NCBI GenBank assembly: GCA_018712885.1
Contig: DVGE01000199.1
Span: forward strand, 1 to 15,771
Length of the DNA stretch: 15,771 bases
Source of the DNA: Candidatus Pullichristensenella stercoripullorum
Lineage (GTDB): Bacteria > Bacillota > Clostridia > Christensenellales > Aristaeellaceae
Reading direction: 5' to 3'
Positions within the stretch are counted from its first letter, which is position 1, and each line of letters opens with the position of its first letter. Under the pieces are notes generated by a model. That model was not told where the DNA came from. It searched no databases and was given only the letters and a program-made list of their open reading frames with translations. Below, piece after piece: positions 14,176-15,771 of the stretch. The translations under genes and the position numbers were made by a program.

Positions 14176-15092
14176 TGAGCAACATCCTCGAGGGCCTGCT
14201 CAAGGCCGTATCGGACTGGAACGGCAAGTTCACCGGCGCGTTCAATATCCGCGAAAACGGCGAGTGCGCCGGACGGCAGTCCACCAAAAATATCAGGATC
14301 GAGAGCAAGACGGACAAGCCGGGCCTGGATATCCGCATCCGCCCGGGAACGAAGGGCGAAACGGTGTCCATCCCCGCCTGCGTCACCCACGGCGGCGTGG
14401 ACGATCTGGTCTACAACGACTTTTTCGTCGGCGAGGGCGCGGACGTGACCATCGTCGCCGGCTGCGGCGTGCATACCGACAGTGAAGAGCTGGCGCGGCA
14501 CAACGGCATCCACCGCTTCTTCCTCGAAAAAGGCGCGCATGTCACCTACCTTGAAAAGCATGTGGGCACGGGCAAGGGCGCGGGCGTGCGCAGCATCGAC
14601 CCGGTGACGGAGATGTTCCTCGAAGAGGACGCGGTGATGACCATGGACACCTCGCAGATCGGCGGCGTGGACAAGTCCCTGCGCAAGACCAGCGCCACGC
14701 TTGCCGCTGGCGCCAAGCTGCACATCCATGAGCGCATACTCACCGAAGGCGAGCAGCAGGCGCGCACCGAGTTCGAAGTGCGCATGAACGGCGCGGGCTC
14801 CGGTACGGATCTCATCTCCCGCTCCGTGGCGCGCGGCGATTCCCGCCAGTCCTACCGTTCGGTGCTCATCGGCAACGCACCCTGCACGGGCCATTCCGAG
14901 TGCGACGCCATCATCGCCGACCACGGCGCGGTGGATGCCGCCCCGGAGCTCTCCGCCAACGACGCCGACGCCGCGCTCATCCACGAGGCCGCCATCGGCA
15001 AGATCGCCGGAGAACAGATCATCAAATTGCAAACGCTGGGGCTGACAGAGCAGGAGGCCGAAGCCAGGATCATCGAAGGCTTCCTGCGCTGA
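14175..15092 (+). CDS. SufB-like Fe-S cluster scaffold (SmsB type)
   Basis: This 305-residue protein is a short SufB/SufD homologue; classical SufB is near 480-500 residues. It keeps the C-terminal beta-helix core and tail and lacks most of the N-terminal domain. The two residues important in E. coli SufB have clear counterparts: C243 in HSECDAI (C405 of SufB) and H270 in LIHEAAIGKI (H433), spaced 27 instead of 28 apart. It should therefore be a functional scaffold, acting with the SufC-like ATPase as a symmetrical B2C2 complex. Keeping both residues argues for a SufB-type rather than a SufD-type protein. It overlaps the ATPase gene by one base. No desulfurase (SufS) or SufU/SufE is nearby, as expected for the minimal SMS arrangement, where sulfide may be used directly. 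Confidence 0.87.
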   Translation: MSNILEGLLKAVSDWNGKFTGAFNIRENGECAGRQSTKNIRIESKTDKPGLDIRIRPGTKGETVSIPACVTHGGVDDLVYNDFFVGEGADVTIVAGCGVHTDSEELARHNGIHRFFLEKGAHVTYLEKHVGTGKGAGVRSIDPVTEMFLEEDAVMTMDTSQIGGVDKSLRKTSATLAAGAKLHIHERILTEGEQQARTEFEVRMNGAGSGTDLISRSVARGDSRQSYRSVLIGNAPCTGHSECDAIIADHGAVDAAPELSANDADAALIHEAAIGKIAGEQIIKLQTLGLTEQEAEARIIEGFLR

Positions 15093-15111
15093 GAAGGGAA
15101 GGGGGACGCCT

Positions 15112-15531
15112 GTGAAGCCGCCTGTACTGCTCACCTACAACTTGCAAGGCGAACGCGCCGCGAAGACCCGTCTGGTGGCGATGCGCTTTCGCATCCGCGT
15201 GCGAAACGTATCCCCGCTCGAATACGACCGAACCCTGGAAGCGTTGATCGAGAACGCCCCCGAAACGGATGGAATGGGCGAGCCGTTCGCGGAAGAGATG
15301 CTCGTGATGGCGAACTTTCCCGCCCCGCTCGTGCAGGCGTTTTTGCAGGGCCTGCGGCGCGCGGGCGTGCGCCCGGCCGCTCTCAAGGCGGTGCTCACGC
15401 CCACCAACGCGCGATGGGACTCGCGCACGCTCTACAACGAACTGTGCAAGGAGCGCGAAGCCATCGCCGGGGGCGCCGCCAGCGTACACGCGCCCGCGGT
15501 CGAGCCCGCCCACGACGAGGAAAGGCGATGA
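15112..15531 (+). CDS. DUF3783-domain protein of unknown function
   Basis: This 139-residue protein starts at a GTG with AAGGGGGA about 6 bases upstream, 20 bases after the SufB-like gene, so it is probably in the same transcript. Residues 6-45 (VLLTYNLQGERAAKTR, then FRIRVRNVSPLEYDRTL) and 70-115 (EEMLVMANFPAPLVQAFLQG, then LKAVLTPTNARWDSRTLYNEL) carry the conserved features of the DUF3783 family of Firmicutes. No catalytic residues or metal cluster are visible, and its only cysteine is in NELCKER. The last 25 residues are low-complexity (Ala, Pro, Glu). The link with Fe-S assembly is by position only. No function is assigned. Confidence 0.8.
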   Translation: MKPPVLLTYNLQGERAAKTRLVAMRFRIRVRNVSPLEYDRTLEALIENAPETDGMGEPFAEEMLVMANFPAPLVQAFLQGLRRAGVRPAALKAVLTPTNARWDSRTLYNELCKEREAIAGGAASVHAPAVEPAHDEERR

Positions 15532-15551
15532 CGCCCGCGGCCCGCATAAGC

Positions 15552-15585
15552 AAGCTCCGGTTCCCACGCATGGGAGCCGGAGCTT
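15552..15585. repeat. 15-bp hairpin after the DUF3783 gene
   Basis: AAGCTCCGGTTCCCA (15552-15566) pairs with TGGGAGCCGGAGCTT (15571-15585) around a CGCA loop, with one G-U pair. It begins 20 bases after the stop codon. No T-run follows, so it is more likely a 3' stabilising or attenuating stem than a terminator by itself. Confidence 0.7.
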
Positions 15586-15610
15586 CAGAGCGCTGACAAA
15601 GCCCACAACC

Positions 15611-15654
15611 GCAAAAATCGCTCTGATTAAATGAGAATCAGAAGCGATTTTTGC
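15611..15654. terminator. Bidirectional rho-independent terminator
   Basis: GCAAAAATCGCT plus CTGATT (15611-15628) pairs with AATCAG plus AAGCGATTTTTGC (15636-15654) with one bulged base, around a 7-base loop. The stem has an A-run on one side and a T-run on the other, the form that stops transcription from both directions. It ends the SUF-like transcript and may also serve a gene converging from beyond the window. Confidence 0.75.
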
Positions 15655-15664
15655 TTCCGGCGGT

Positions 15665-15736
15665 GGATTTGCCGAGCCCTACGGGATCGTCAAATCCAGT
15701 CGCCCTTGGCGACAAATTTTGCCGCTGGCAAAATTT
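15665..15736. repeat. Cluster of three adjacent hairpins, possible REP-like element
   Basis: Three hairpins follow one another almost without a gap, each with a 3-base loop. The first pairs GGATTTG with CAAATCC (15665-15697), with CGA/TCG and CCC/GGG inside and two mismatches. The second is GTCGCC-CTT-GGCGAC (15699-15713). The third is AAATTTTGCC-GCT-GGCAAAATTT (15714-15736). No gene is visible here. The order and uniform loops suggest a mobile or repeated palindromic unit; copies elsewhere in the genome would settle this. Confidence 0.55.
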
Positions 15737-15771
15737 CCTCGTCAGCTGCACTTGCATCCTGCGGTCACTTA

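Noticed and set aside
15641..15771. Minus-strand reading frame entering from the right edge and ending in the terminator hairpin
   Set aside because: It translates straight through the hairpin cluster into an Arg/Gln-rich product with no known domain, as expected for a translated palindromic repeat.

Overview
The window is about 15.8 kb of GC-rich DNA, and every gene I can support lies on the + strand. Its housekeeping promoters are AT-rich (TATAAT/TACAAT boxes). The gene set suggests a GC-rich anaerobic Firmicute of the Clostridia type: a LacI regulator, a Liv-type ABC importer, a single-domain old-yellow-enzyme relative with a cysteine cluster, a two-gene SUF-like Fe-S system and a DUF3783 protein. 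This placement is inference from gene families and promoter style; no rRNA, tRNA or other marker gene is present.

Layout. (1) 1-245: the 3' end of an ABC exporter ATPase. (2) 508-1914: a membrane diguanylate cyclase whose N-terminal membrane part looks like the S component of an ECF vitamin transporter, with its own promoter. (3) 2030-3025: a LacI-family regulator with its own promoter and terminator. (4) 3026-3327: a regulatory region with a clear promoter, three copies of the heptamer TGCAAAC (two inside LacI-type operator-like sites) and a near-perfect palindrome just before the ribosome binding site. (5) 3328-13185: a probable single operon of about 10 kb. It encodes a secreted binding protein, two Liv-type permeases, two Liv-type ATPases, an OYE-like oxidoreductase with a C-terminal cysteine cluster, a short-chain dehydrogenase, a fumarate-reductase-like FAD protein and a KDG-kinase-like PfkB sugar kinase. 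It ends at a strong terminator hairpin. (6) 13450-15531: a strong promoter, then SufC-like and SufB-like genes (a minimal SUF/SMS system) and a DUF3783 gene. (7) 15532-15771: no gene, but five consecutive hairpins, one of them a bidirectional terminator.

How the genes may work together. Tight spacing from the binding protein to the sugar kinase, with no visible internal promoter or terminator, suggests that the LacI regulator controls uptake of one small acid or polyol-like compound and its redox conversion. Three different redox enzymes would act on it and the product would be phosphorylated, perhaps as a 2-keto-3-deoxy sugar acid. The substrate cannot be read from the sequence. The Fe-S assembly pair downstream is a separate transcription unit; it could serve the cysteine cluster of the OYE-like enzyme, but it is probably the general housekeeping system.

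The best candidates for something undescribed are the ten-gene uptake and redox locus (regulator included) and the ECF-S-like/GGDEF fusion.
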